Origin: Mycolicibacterium mengxianglii
GTDB lineage: Bacteria > Actinomycetota > Actinomycetes > Mycobacteriales > Mycobacteriaceae
Assembly: GCF_015710575.1 (NCBI RefSeq)
Contig: NZ_CP065373.1
Coordinates: 3,038,001 to 3,102,000 of the forward strand
Length of the DNA: 64,000 nt
Direction: 5' to 3'
How positions within the stretch are numbered: the first letter of the stretch is position 1; each line of letters starts with the position of its first letter. Under the pieces are notes generated by a model, which did no database searches, was not told the origin of the DNA, and saw only the letters and a program-made list of their open reading frames with translations. Below are positions 47,634-55,834 of the stretch, one piece after another. The position numbers were made by a program, and so were the translations under genes.

Positions 47634-49364
47634 ATGGCCGCACGTCGACGCTCCTTGAGTTCGTCGATTGCCCAGCTCCACGGTGACGAGCGTCCGATCG
47701 GGTCACCGCTCAACGATGCCGAAGTGGTGTCGATGCGCAGGACCCGCCTCTTCGGCGCCACCGGAACGGTGTTGATGGCGATCGGCGCACTGGGTGCCGG
47801 CGCCCGCCCCGTGGTGCAGGATCCGACGTTCGGGGTGCGGCTGCTCAACCTGCCGTCGCGCATCCAGACGGTGTCGCTGACGATGACCACCACCGGCGCG
47901 GTGATGATGGCGCTGGCATGGCTGATGCTGGGTCGGTTCACCCTGGGGCGCCGGCGGATGTCGCGAGGACAGCTCGACCGCACCCTCGTGCTGTGGATGC
48001 TGCCGCTGCTGGTCGCCCCCCCGATGTACAGCAAGGACATCTACTCCTACCTGGCGCAGAGTCAGATCGCCCGCAACGGCGAAGACCCCTACAGCGTCGG
48101 ACCCGCGCCGGGGCTGGGCCTGGATCACGTCTTCACCCTCTCGGTGCCCAGCCTGTGGCGCGACACCCCGGCGCCCTACGGGCCACTGTTCCTGTGGATC
48201 GGCGAGGGCATCTCCGCGCTGACGGGCGAGAACATCGTGTGGGCGGTGCTCTGCCACCGGCTGGTGGTGCTCGTCGGCGTCGGGCTCATCGTCTGGGCCA
48301 CCCCGCGGCTGGCCCGACGCTGCGGCGTCGCCGAAGTCTCGGCGCTGTGGCTGGGAGCCACCAACCCGCTGCTGTTCATGCACCTGGCCGCCGGTATCCA
48401 CAATGAGGCGCTGATGCTGGGGTTGATGCTCGCGGGCACCGAGTGCGCGTTGCGGGGCGTCGAGGGTTCCCATCGGCTGATCCCCCGGCCGCTGCACTGG
48501 CCCCGCGGAGCCCCGGAGTGGGCGGCGTGGTCCCCGCTGGCCATGCTGATCACCGGGGCTGTGCTGATCACGATGTCCTCGCAGGTCAAGCTGCCGTCGC
48601 TGTTGGCGCTGGGCTTCGTGGCGATGGCATTGGCCTGCCGGTGGGGCGGCACCGTCAAGGCGTTCCTGCTCGCCAGCTGCAGCCTCGGCGCGGTCTCGCT
48701 CGCGGTGATGGCCGTCATCGGCTGGGCCAGCGGGCTCGGTTTCGGCTGGCTGTTCACCCTCGGCACGGCCAACGTGGTGCGGAGCTGGATGTCGCCCCCG
48801 ACGCTGCTGGCGTTGGGCACCGGGCAGGTCGGCATCCTGCTCGGCCTCGGTGACCACACCACCGCCGTACTGGGATTGACCCGTGGCATCGGTGTGCTGA
48901 TCATCGCCGTGCTGGTGTCCTGGCTGCTGCTGTCGGTGTTGCGAGGCCGGCTGCACCCGGTCGGCGGTCTCGGGGTTGCCCTGGGTGCCACCGTGCTGCT
49001 GTTCCCGGTGGTGCAGCCCTGGTACCTGCTGTGGGCGATCATCCCGCTGGCGGCGTGGGCCACCCGGCCCGGCTTCCGCTCCGCAGCCATCGCGGTCACC
49101 CTGATCGTCGGCATCTTCGGCCCCACCGCCAACGGGGACCGGTTTGCGCTGTTCCAGATCATCGACGCGACGTTGGCCAGCACCGTTATCGTGCTGATCC
49201 TGATCGCCCTCACCTACCGGCGGCTGCCGTGGCGGCCACTGCCACCGGCGGACAGCGACCCGCCCGCGGCGACCGGCGCCGACCCCACCCCGGCGCCCCG
49301 TGACGTCCCGACACCACCGGCACCACCTCGCGTCATACCGGACGCCTACGCTGAGTCCCCGTGA
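47634..49364 (+). CDS. mptB: Alpha-1,6-mannosyltransferase MptB (GT-C fold)
   Basis: About 576 residues with around 12 hydrophobic segments. The first extracytoplasmic loop after MPPLLVAPPMYS-like sequence carries YSKDIYSYLAQSQIA, the modified GT-C acidic motif. The C-terminal tail is Pro-rich and cytoplasmic. MptB uses polyprenyl-phosphate mannose to build the alpha-1,6 mannan core of lipomannan/lipoarabinomannan precursors at the membrane. A GTG lies one codon upstream; the ATG at 47634 is chosen because of the leaderless -10. Its stop overlaps the ABC ATPase start (GTGA). Corresponds to Rv1459c. Confidence 0.92.
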   Translation: MAARRRSLSSSIAQLHGDERPIGSPLNDAEVVSMRRTRLFGATGTVLMAIGALGAGARPVVQDPTFGVRLLNLPSRIQTVSLTMTTTGAVMMALAWLMLGRFTLGRRRMSRGQLDRTLVLWMLPLLVAPPMYSKDIYSYLAQSQIARNGEDPYSVGPAPGLGLDHVFTLSVPSLWRDTPAPYGPLFLWIGEGISALTGENIVWAVLCHRLVVLVGVGLIVWATPRLARRCGVAEVSALWLGATNPLLFMHLAAGIHNEALMLGLMLAGTECALRGVEGSHRLIPRPLHWPRGAPEWAAWSPLAMLITGAVLITMSSQVKLPSLLALGFVAMALACRWGGTVKAFLLASCSLGAVSLAVMAVIGWASGLGFGWLFTLGTANVVRSWMSPPTLLALGTGQVGILLGLGDHTTAVLGLTRGIGVLIIAVLVSWLLLSVLRGRLHPVGGLGVALGATVLLFPVVQPWYLLWAIIPLAAWATRPGFRSAAIAVTLIVGIFGPTANGDRFALFQIIDATLASTVIVLILIALTYRRLPWRPLPPADSDPPAATGADPTPAPRDVPTPPAPPRVIPDAYAESP

Positions 49365-50290
49365 GCTCGACTGCGCCTCTCCCCCTTCGGCTACGAGGGG
49401 TCACCAAACGCTACGGCGCGATCACTGCTGTGTCCGAACTGAACCTCGACGTGCAGCCGGCCGAGATACTGGCCCTGCTGGGTCCCAACGGCGCCGGCAA
49501 AACCACCACGGTGGAGATGTGCGAGGGCTTCCTGCGCCCCGACAGCGGCACCATCGAAGTGCTCGGCATGGACCCGTTCGTCGACAACGCCCGACTCCGC
49601 GCGCGCATCGGGGTGATGCTGCAGGGCGGCGGCGGATATCCCGCGGCGCGCGCCGGGGAGATGCTCGACCTGGTGGCGGCCTATGCGGCCAACCCGCTGG
49701 ACCCGCGCTGGTTGCTCGACACGCTGGGCTTGAATGAGGTTGCCCGCACCACCTACCGCAGGCTCTCCGGCGGCCAGCAGCAGCGACTCGCCCTGGCCTG
49801 CGCGCTCGTCGGCCGCCCCGAACTGGTGTTTCTCGACGAGCCCACGGCCGGGATGGACGCCCACGCCCGTCTGGTGGTGTGGGAGCTGATCGACGGGCTG
49901 CGTCGTGACGGGGTGACGGTGGTGCTGACCACCCATCAGCTCAAGGAAGCCGAAGAGCTCGCCGACCGGCTGGTGATCATCGACCACGGGGTGGCCGTCG
50001 CCGAAGGCACCCCCACTGAACTCATGCGCAGCGGCGCCGAGGACCAACTGCGGTTCACCGCGCCCCGCAAGCTGGACCTGGCGTTGCTGATCAGCGCCCT
50101 GCCCGAGAACTACCGCGCCGCCGAGATCACCCCGGGTGAGTACCTGGTCGAAGGGCACATCGATCCGCAGGTGCTGGCGACGGTGACGGCCTGGTGCGCG
50201 CGGCTCAACGTGCTGGCCACCGATATGCGCGTCGAGCAACGCAGCCTCGAGGACGTGTTCCTCGATCTGACCGGACGGGAGTTGCGATGA
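49361..50290 (+). CDS. ABC exporter ATPase (Rv1458c-like)
   Basis: A 309-residue ATPase of the DrrA/ABC-2 class. Walker A GPNGAGKT, signature RLSGGQQQRLALA, Walker B LVFLDEPTAGMD, H-loop TTHQLKEAEEL, and a C-terminal accessory domain (about 225-309) typical of ABC-2 exporters. The GTG start overlaps the mptB stop by four bases, so the two are translationally coupled. It pairs with the downstream permease. Substrate unknown; coupling to mptB hints at an envelope glycolipid or its precursor, which is inference. Confidence 0.92.
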   Translation: MSSTAPLPLRLRGVTKRYGAITAVSELNLDVQPAEILALLGPNGAGKTTTVEMCEGFLRPDSGTIEVLGMDPFVDNARLRARIGVMLQGGGGYPAARAGEMLDLVAAYAANPLDPRWLLDTLGLNEVARTTYRRLSGGQQQRLALACALVGRPELVFLDEPTAGMDAHARLVVWELIDGLRRDGVTVVLTTHQLKEAEELADRLVIIDHGVAVAEGTPTELMRSGAEDQLRFTAPRKLDLALLISALPENYRAAEITPGEYLVEGHIDPQVLATVTAWCARLNVLATDMRVEQRSLEDVFLDLTGRELR

Positions 50291-50305
50291 GCGCCGGTGG
50301 TTTTG

Positions 50306-51082
50306 ATGAGTAAAGAGCTGTTCCCCGCGGGGACGTTCACCCCGGATCCCCGGCCCAACACCGTACCCAAGATGCTCGCCGCGCAGTTCCGCCTGGAACT
50401 GAAACTGTTGTTGCGCAACGGCGAACAGCTGCTGCTGACGATGTTCATCCCGATCACGCTGCTGGTCGGCCTGACATTGCTGCCGCTGGGGTCGTTCGGC
50501 GAGAACCGGGCGGCGACGTTCGTGCCGGCCATCATGGCGCTGGCGGTCATCTCCACCGCGTTCACCGGTCAGGCGATCGCCGTCGCCTTCGACCGGCGTT
50601 ACGGCGCGCTGAAACGACTGGGCGCCACGGCTCTACCGGTCTGGGGCATCATCGCCGGCAAGGCGCTGGCGGTGGTATCCGTGGTGTTCCTGCAAGCGCT
50701 GTTGCTCGGCGCTATCGGGGTCGCATTGGGTTGGCGGCCCTCACCGGTGGGGCTCCTGCTCGGCGCGGTCGTCATCGCGCTGGGCACCGCGGGCTTCGTC
50801 GCGCTGGGCCTGCTGCTCGGCGGCACCCTGCGCGCCGAGATCGTCCTGGCGCTGGCCAACTTGTTGTGGTTCATCTTCGCCGGCCTCGGCGCGCTGACGC
50901 TGGAGAGCGACGCGGTGCCCTCAGCGCTGCAGTGGGTCGCGCGGCTCACCCCGTCGGGAGCCCTGACCGAGGCGCTGACACAGGCGATGACCATGTCGGT
51001 GGACTGGTTCGGTCTCGCGGTGCTGGCGGTGTGGGGTGCGCTGGCCGCGGTGTGTGCATTGCGGTGGTTCCGCTTCACGTGA
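50306..51082 (+). CDS. ABC-2 type permease (Rv1457c-like)
   Basis: About 258 residues with six hydrophobic segments (near 41-62, 70-92, 108-135, 140-165, 172-195 and 225-250) and the ABC-2 fold. An in-frame GTG lies three codons upstream at 50297. The ATG at 50306 has GGTGG at usable spacing and is preferred, but the start is not certain. A different-frame ATG (50287) overlaps the ATPase stop and opens an eight-codon mini-ORF that ends just after the permease start, possibly a coupling leader. Forms the membrane half of the exporter with the preceding ATPase. Confidence 0.87.
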   Translation: MSKELFPAGTFTPDPRPNTVPKMLAAQFRLELKLLLRNGEQLLLTMFIPITLLVGLTLLPLGSFGENRAATFVPAIMALAVISTAFTGQAIAVAFDRRYGALKRLGATALPVWGIIAGKALAVVSVVFLQALLLGAIGVALGWRPSPVGLLLGAVVIALGTAGFVALGLLLGGTLRAEIVLALANLLWFIFAGLGALTLESDAVPSALQWVARLTPSGALTEALTQAMTMSVDWFGLAVLAVWGALAAVCALRWFRFT

Positions 51083-51756
51083 GCACGGTGCTCGGCGTCG
51101 ACGGCTGCAAAGGCGGCTGGGTGGGCGTCGAGTTGCGGCACGGCCGGTTCGCCGCCGCCCACGTCGGACCACGCCTGAGCGAGCTGGTCGCGGCGGTTCC
51201 GGGTTGTGAGGCGATCGGCGTGGACATCCCGCTGGGCCTGATGGCCGAGGTGGAACGGGCCTCGGATCGCCTCGCCAAACGGATGCTGGCCGGAAGATCC
51301 TCCAGCTTGTTCGTGATGGCGCCCCGGCCGGTGTTCGACGCGCCGGACCATGCCACTGCCAGCGCGCTGGCGACGGCATTGACGGGTAAGGGCATCAGCA
51401 TCCAGGCGTGGGGGTTGCGAGCCAAGCTGGCCGAAGCCCAGATGCTCTACGCGCAGTCGTCGTTGCCGCTGTTCGAGGTGCACCCCGAGTTGACGTTTCG
51501 CCAGATGGGCCTGCTCACTTCCGACGGCAAGAAGAAGAGCTGGCGCGGACAGCGGGCCCGGCTGCGGGTGCTGGCGGCCAACGGCATCGAGATCCCCGAG
51601 GACCTCGGCCCCGTCGAGGCGGTCCCGGCCGACGATGTGCTCGACGCGGCGGCCGCGGCATGGAGCGCCCACCGGATCGCCGCGGGTGTCGCGTTCTGCC
51701 TTCCGGACCCGCCGCAGGTCAACGAGCAGGGACAGCAGCTGGCGATTTGGTGCTGA
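51079..51756 (+). CDS. DUF429 family protein
   Basis: A 225-residue soluble protein. DUF429 hallmarks: LGVDGCKGGWVGVEL at the N-terminus, IGVDIPLGL, SSLFVMAPRPVFDAP and EVHPELTFRQM. The alternating Asp/Glu in beta-strand contexts fits an RNase H-like fold, which suggests a nuclease or a nucleotide-dependent activity, but none is shown for close relatives that I know. The GTG start overlaps the permease stop (GTGA), so it belongs to the mptB-exporter operon. I do not recall a homolog at this place in Mtb. Confidence 0.88.
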   Translation: MSTVLGVDGCKGGWVGVELRHGRFAAAHVGPRLSELVAAVPGCEAIGVDIPLGLMAEVERASDRLAKRMLAGRSSSLFVMAPRPVFDAPDHATASALATALTGKGISIQAWGLRAKLAEAQMLYAQSSLPLFEVHPELTFRQMGLLTSDGKKKSWRGQRARLRVLAANGIEIPEDLGPVEAVPADDVLDAAAAAWSAHRIAAGVAFCLPDPPQVNEQGQQLAIWC

Positions 51757-51785
51757 ACCCCCCGGAAGGACTACTACCCGGCCCT

Positions 51786-51800
51786 ACTACGAGTCGTAGT
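51786..51800 (+). promoter_or_regulatory. Palindromic operator upstream of ctaA (BlaI-like)
   Basis: ACTACGA-G-TCGTAGT is a perfect 7-bp inverted repeat, centred about 31 bases before the ctaA start and thus over the -35 region. ACTAC occurs once more just upstream. The half-site resembles TACTAC/GTAGTA operators of BlaI-type repressors; I recall the Mtb BlaI regulon including Rv1456c, but this is from memory. Confidence 0.6.
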
Positions 51801-51811
51801 TTCAGCTCCCC

Positions 51812-51817
51812 TACTCT
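51812..51817 (+). promoter_or_regulatory. Candidate -10 (TACTCT) for leaderless ctaA transcript
   Basis: TACTCT is followed by exactly six bases and the GTG start of ctaA at 51824. The GGGAG between them is too close to the GTG to act as a ribosome-binding site, so a leaderless message is the simpler reading. Confidence 0.6.
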
Positions 51818-51823
51818 GGGAGC

Positions 51824-52768
51824 GTGCTATTCCAGCGCCTGGTCGACCGGCTGCCCGACGTCAGCCTGCGCGTGCAACGGATCATCGGCGCGCTCGTCAT
51901 CCTCAGCCAAGGCGGTATCGCTGTCACCGGCGCCATCGTCCGGGTGACCGCCTCCGGGCTCGGTTGCCCCACCTGGCCGCAGTGCTTCCCCGGCAGCTTC
52001 ACCCCCACGCCACATCCCGAAGTGCCGGGCGTCCACCAGGCGGTCGAGTTCGGCAACCGGATGCTCACCTTCGCGGTGGTCCTCACCGCGATCGCGGCGG
52101 TCCTGGCCGTGACACGCGCCCACCGCCGCCGTGAGGTGAAGATCTACGCCTGGCTGATGCCGGCATCCACGGTGGTGCAAGCAGTGATCGGCGGGATCAC
52201 CGTCCTCACCGGGCTGCTGTGGTGGACCGTGGCCATCCACCTGTTGGCGTCGATGCTGATGGTCTGGCTGTCGGTGCTGCTGTTCGTCAAGATCGGCGAA
52301 CCCGACACCGGAGTCCCGCGCTACACCGTGCCCCGGCCGCTACGGCTGCTGACCGTGCTGACCGCGCTCACCCTGTCCGCCGTCCTGGTCACGGGCACGC
52401 TGGTCACCGGCGCCGGACCGCATGCCGGCGACAAGAGCATCGAGCGGCCGGTCGCGCGGCTGCAGGTCGAGATCACCACGCTGGTGCACGCGCATTCCTC
52501 ACTGCTGGTCGCCTACCTGGCACTGGTCGTCGCCCTGGGGTTCGGCCTGTGGGCGGTGCACGCCCAGCGCGCGGTGCTGGTCCGGCTTTACGTGCTGGTG
52601 GGGCTGGTCATCGCCCAGGGACTGGTGGGTACCGTGCAGTTCTTCACCGGTGTTCCTGCGGCCCTGGTCGCGGTACACGTGGCCGGCGCCGGTGCCTGCA
52701 CCGCCGCGACAGCCGCGTTATGGGCTGCGATGCGCGAACGGGCCGAGCCCGAGCCGTCCCAGGGCTGA
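51824..52768 (+). CDS. ctaA: Heme A synthase CtaA
   Basis: 314 residues with eight predicted membrane segments. Conserved His residues lie near HQAVEFGNRM, AIHLLASM, VHAHSSLLVAY and VAVHVAGA, in the duplicated four-helix arrangement of CtaA/COX15. The extracytoplasmic CPTWPQCFPG pair of cysteines fits the type with a regulatory disulfide. It oxidises heme O to heme A for cytochrome aa3; ctaB, which makes heme O, is 2 kb away on the other strand. Mtb Rv1456c was originally labelled an antibiotic-transport protein. The last 51 bp overlap the convergent ATP-grasp gene. Confidence 0.94.
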   Translation: MLFQRLVDRLPDVSLRVQRIIGALVILSQGGIAVTGAIVRVTASGLGCPTWPQCFPGSFTPTPHPEVPGVHQAVEFGNRMLTFAVVLTAIAAVLAVTRAHRRREVKIYAWLMPASTVVQAVIGGITVLTGLLWWTVAIHLLASMLMVWLSVLLFVKIGEPDTGVPRYTVPRPLRLLTVLTALTLSAVLVTGTLVTGAGPHAGDKSIERPVARLQVEITTLVHAHSSLLVAYLALVVALGFGLWAVHAQRAVLVRLYVLVGLVIAQGLVGTVQFFTGVPAALVAVHVAGAGACTAATAALWAAMRERAEPEPSQG

Positions 52769-53656
52769 CTCCACACACACCGCAAACTGACGCTGCGCGC
52801 CGGCACGCTCGACCGGTCCGAGCTGCCGCCAGCCCAGCGACGGCTCCACCAGCTCCAGTTCCAGCAGCGACGGCTCGGTGTGCGCGCCGAGCAGATCCAC
52901 CCGCGCGTACAGGAAATCCCGCGGCACACACCCCAGATGCGTGGCTGCGGCTTCGAGCGCGGCGTGTCCGACCTGCCAGGCCCGGTCGTCCGGTCGGGCG
53001 GGCGCCAACACCTCCTCGGCATAGGTGCCGGACTCGTCGAGGACCGCGGTGCTGCCCGGGGACGGCAGCATCGGGCCCTTGGTGAACGCATGAGACTGCC
53101 GTCCGCCCAGGAACACCAGTGCGGTCTCCCCCTGCTCCACCCGCGGATCGTACGGCTGGATCAGGGCCGTCATTCCGGCGTCCTGCAAGCGGGCCGCATG
53201 ATCGAGTGCCGCACGGTGATCGGTGAACCGGTGCGCGCCAACCGAACCCGCACCTACGGCCGGCTTGACCACGACCTGCCCCGCGGGCAGATCCACACTC
53301 TGTCCCGGCGCGAAGAACGCACTCTCGACCACCGGCACGCCCGCGGCGGCAAGGTCGCGCAGGTAGGCCTTGTCGGTATTCCACCGCACCACGTCAGGGC
53401 CGTTGATCAGGTGGGGCACCCGCGTCGTCCACTGCAGGAATTCATCGAGGCGCTCGGTGTAATCCCAGGTGGCCCGCAGGATCACCAGGTCACTGTCCAG
53501 TGCTTGCGGGTCATCCCAGGACAACCACCTGGCGCCGAGCCCGCGGGTACGCAGGGCGCTCACCAGCCCGTCGTCGTCGCCGTCACCGGAAATCAGCTTC
53601 GGACATCCGGCCAGCACGATCCGGGGATGAAAGACATCAGGGCGTGCCAGCTTCAT
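52718..53656 (-). CDS. ATP-grasp fold protein (Rv1455-like)
   Basis: About 312 residues. The N-terminal Rossmann-like part is followed by ATP-grasp signatures: QVVVKPAVGAGSVGAHRF, IQPYDPRVEQGETALVFLGG, and a C-terminal LYARVDLLG...LLELELVEPSLGW block for metal binding. Relatives are RimK/glutathione-synthetase-like ligases joining a carboxylate to an amine. Substrate unknown. The ATG at 53656 has GGTGGAG five bases ahead and is preferred to the in-frame start at 53689. Divergent from qor, convergent and overlapping with ctaA. Confidence 0.82.
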   Translation of the reverse strand: MKLARPDVFHPRIVLAGCPKLISGDGDDDGLVSALRTRGLGARWLSWDDPQALDSDLVILRATWDYTERLDEFLQWTTRVPHLINGPDVVRWNTDKAYLRDLAAAGVPVVESAFFAPGQSVDLPAGQVVVKPAVGAGSVGAHRFTDHRAALDHAARLQDAGMTALIQPYDPRVEQGETALVFLGGRQSHAFTKGPMLPSPGSTAVLDESGTYAEEVLAPARPDDRAWQVGHAALEAAATHLGCVPRDFLYARVDLLGAHTEPSLLELELVEPSLGWRQLGPVERAGAQRQFAVCVESALGRLGLGPFAHRSP

Positions 53657-53687
53657 CCGGACTCCACCCTCAAGGATGATAGTCACC

Positions 53688-54674
53688 ATGCATGCGATCG
53701 AAGTTCCCGAGACCGGCGGCCCCGAAGTACTGCGCTACGTGGAGCGGCCCGCGCCCACCCCCGGCCCCGGGCAGGTGCTGATCAGGGCCGAAGCGATCGG
53801 CGTGAACTTCATCGACACCTACTTCCGTTCCGGCCTGTACCCACGCGAGACGCCGTTCGTCTCCGGTAGCGAGGTGTGCGGCATCGTCGAGGCGATCGGC
53901 GACGGCGTCGCCGCCCTGACGGTGGGCGACCGGGTGGTCACCGACAAGGCCCTGGCGGCCTACGCCGAGTACGCCGTGGCGCCGGCCGACTTCGTGGCAT
54001 ATGTGCCCGAAGGGGTGGCCCCGGACGTGGTGGCGTCGGCGCTGTTGAAGGGCATGACCGCGCACTACCTGCTCAAGTCGGTATACGAGGTGGCTCCCCT
54101 GGACACGATCCTGGTGCACGCCGGGGCCGGCGGGGTGGGACTGATCCTGACCCAGTGGGCCACCAGCATCGGCACCCGGGTGATCACCACGGCGTCCACA
54201 CCGGAAAAGGCCGAGTTGTCCCGCCAGGCAGGTGCGATCGAGGTGCTGGACTATCCCGGTCAGGAGGCCGGTGACGCCGCCGAGTTCGGCGCCCGCGTCC
54301 GAGAGCTGACCGACGGCCTGGGCGTCGCCGCGGTGTACGACGGCGTGGGCAAGACGACGTTCGACGCCAGCCTGGCCAGCCTCGCGGTGCGCGGCACCCT
54401 GGCACTGTTCGGCGCGGCCAGCGGTCCCGTGCCTCCGGTGGATCCGCAGCGGCTGAATGCGGCCGGCTCGGTGTTCTTGACCCGGCCGACCCTGGGCCAC
54501 TACACCCGCACCGCAGACGAGTTCGCCTGGCGCGCGGGCGAGCTGCTCGATGCCATCAAGGCCGGTGACATCGTGATCAACGTCAGCGCGCATTACCCGC
54601 TGGAGAATGCCGAGCAGGCGCACCGCGACCTGGAGGGCCGCAAGACGGTGGGTTCGATCGTCCTGGTGCCCTAG
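53688..54674 (+). CDS. qor: Quinone oxidoreductase (zinc-free MDR family)
   Basis: A 328-residue medium-chain reductase of the QOR type: [15 protein letters not shown] substrate domain, NADPH site [15 protein letters not shown], and no zinc-ligand cysteines. It reduces quinones or enals with NADPH. The ATG at 53676 is in frame but has no room for a ribosome-binding site; 53688 gives the normal N-terminus [12 protein letters not shown]. Corresponds to Rv1454c. Its stop overlaps the convergent ctaB stop by four bases. Confidence 0.93.
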   Translation: MHAIEVPETGGPEVLRYVERPAPTPGPGQVLIRAEAIGVNFIDTYFRSGLYPRETPFVSGSEVCGIVEAIGDGVAALTVGDRVVTDKALAAYAEYAVAPADFVAYVPEGVAPDVVASALLKGMTAHYLLKSVYEVAPLDTILVHAGAGGVGLILTQWATSIGTRVITTASTPEKAELSRQAGAIEVLDYPGQEAGDAAEFGARVRELTDGLGVAAVYDGVGKTTFDASLASLAVRGTLALFGAASGPVPPVDPQRLNAAGSVFLTRPTLGHYTRTADEFAWRAGELLDAIKAGDIVINVSAHYPLENAEQAHRDLEGRKTVGSIVLVP

Positions 54675-55597
54675 AACAGTGTGGGCAGGTTGATCGCCGA
54701 GTCGATGGCCAGCGCGCAGAACACCACGGCCAGGTAGTTGTTCGACTGCAGGAACAGCCGCAACGGTTTGACTGCCTCACCGCGGCGCACACCGGCGTAC
54801 AGCTGGTGGGCCATCACCAGGAACCACACGCCGGCCAGCGTCGCCACGGCCGCATAGAGCCAGCCCGTCGCCGGCACCAACGCCAGCGTCGCGAGCACGG
54901 TCAGCCAGGTGTAGATCAGGATCTGGAAGGTCACCTGCTTCTCGGTGGCCACCGTCGGCAGCATCGGCACCCCGGCTGCGGCGTAGTCGTCCTTGTACCG
55001 CATGGCCAGCGCCCAGGTGTGCGGCGGCGTCCAGAAGAAGATGATCGCGAACATCACCAGAGCCGGCCATTGGATGGTCCCGGTAACCGCTGACCAGCCG
55101 ATCATCACCGGCATACAGCCCGCGGCCCCGCCCCACACGACGTTCTGCGAGGTCCGGCGCTTGAGCAGCAGGGTGTAGACGAACACGTAGAACGCGATCG
55201 TGACGACCGCCAGCACCCCGGAGAGCAGATTCGACGTCCACCACAACCAGAAGAAGGAGCCGACGGAGAGCACCAGCCCGAAGATCAGGGCGTGCCGCGT
55301 GGGCACCGACGCTCGTGCCAGGGGTCGGCGCGCCGTCCGCTTCATCACCTTGTCGATGTCGGCATCGGCGACACAGTTGAGGGTGTTGGCACCCGCAGCG
55401 GCGAGCATGCCGCCGATCAGGGTGTTTGCGATCAACAGTGGGTCGACCACACCGCGGTGAGCCAGCAGCATCGCCGGAATGGCCGTCACGAGCAGCAGCT
55501 CGATCACCCGAGGCTTGGTCAGAGCGACGTACGCCAACAGCGTCGTGCGAATCCGCCCAGGAGCGCCGGAAACGGGGCGGCGCTCGCGAATGCTCAC
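54671..55597 (-). CDS. ctaB: Protoheme IX farnesyltransferase (heme O synthase)
   Basis: 308 residues of the UbiA prenyltransferase family with about nine membrane segments. Asp-rich motif 1 is NCVADADID; motif 2 is YKDDYAAAG. It attaches farnesyl to heme B giving heme O, the substrate of CtaA. GTG start with GGGAG eight bases ahead. Divergent from tkt by 237 bp, as Rv1451 and Rv1449c in Mtb. Rv1450c (PE_PGRS27) of Mtb is missing here. Confidence 0.96.
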   Translation of the reverse strand: MSIRERRPVSGAPGRIRTTLLAYVALTKPRVIELLLVTAIPAMLLAHRGVVDPLLIANTLIGGMLAAAGANTLNCVADADIDKVMKRTARRPLARASVPTRHALIFGLVLSVGSFFWLWWTSNLLSGVLAVVTIAFYVFVYTLLLKRRTSQNVVWGGAAGCMPVMIGWSAVTGTIQWPALVMFAIIFFWTPPHTWALAMRYKDDYAAAGVPMLPTVATEKQVTFQILIYTWLTVLATLALVPATGWLYAAVATLAGVWFLVMAHQLYAGVRRGEAVKPLRLFLQSNNYLAVVFCALAIDSAINLPTLF

Positions 55598-55834
55598 GCA
55601 GTCAACTCCCTCAGATTCTGGCGATGATCTTCTCGCACGGACGCGCCGCCTCGCGGCTTCTACTACAGACGATGGTAGACCGACCGCGGACTGACGGATT
55701 ACCGCGGGTGGTTTCCGCGTTACCCACCGTAACGGGATACGGAAGTCTCCCCGATGCAGCCTGCGATGACCCGTCCCAGAGCACTAGTGTTGGATAGTGC
55801 GGCCCGCCAACCAGCCTGTCACCGAGGAGAGCTT

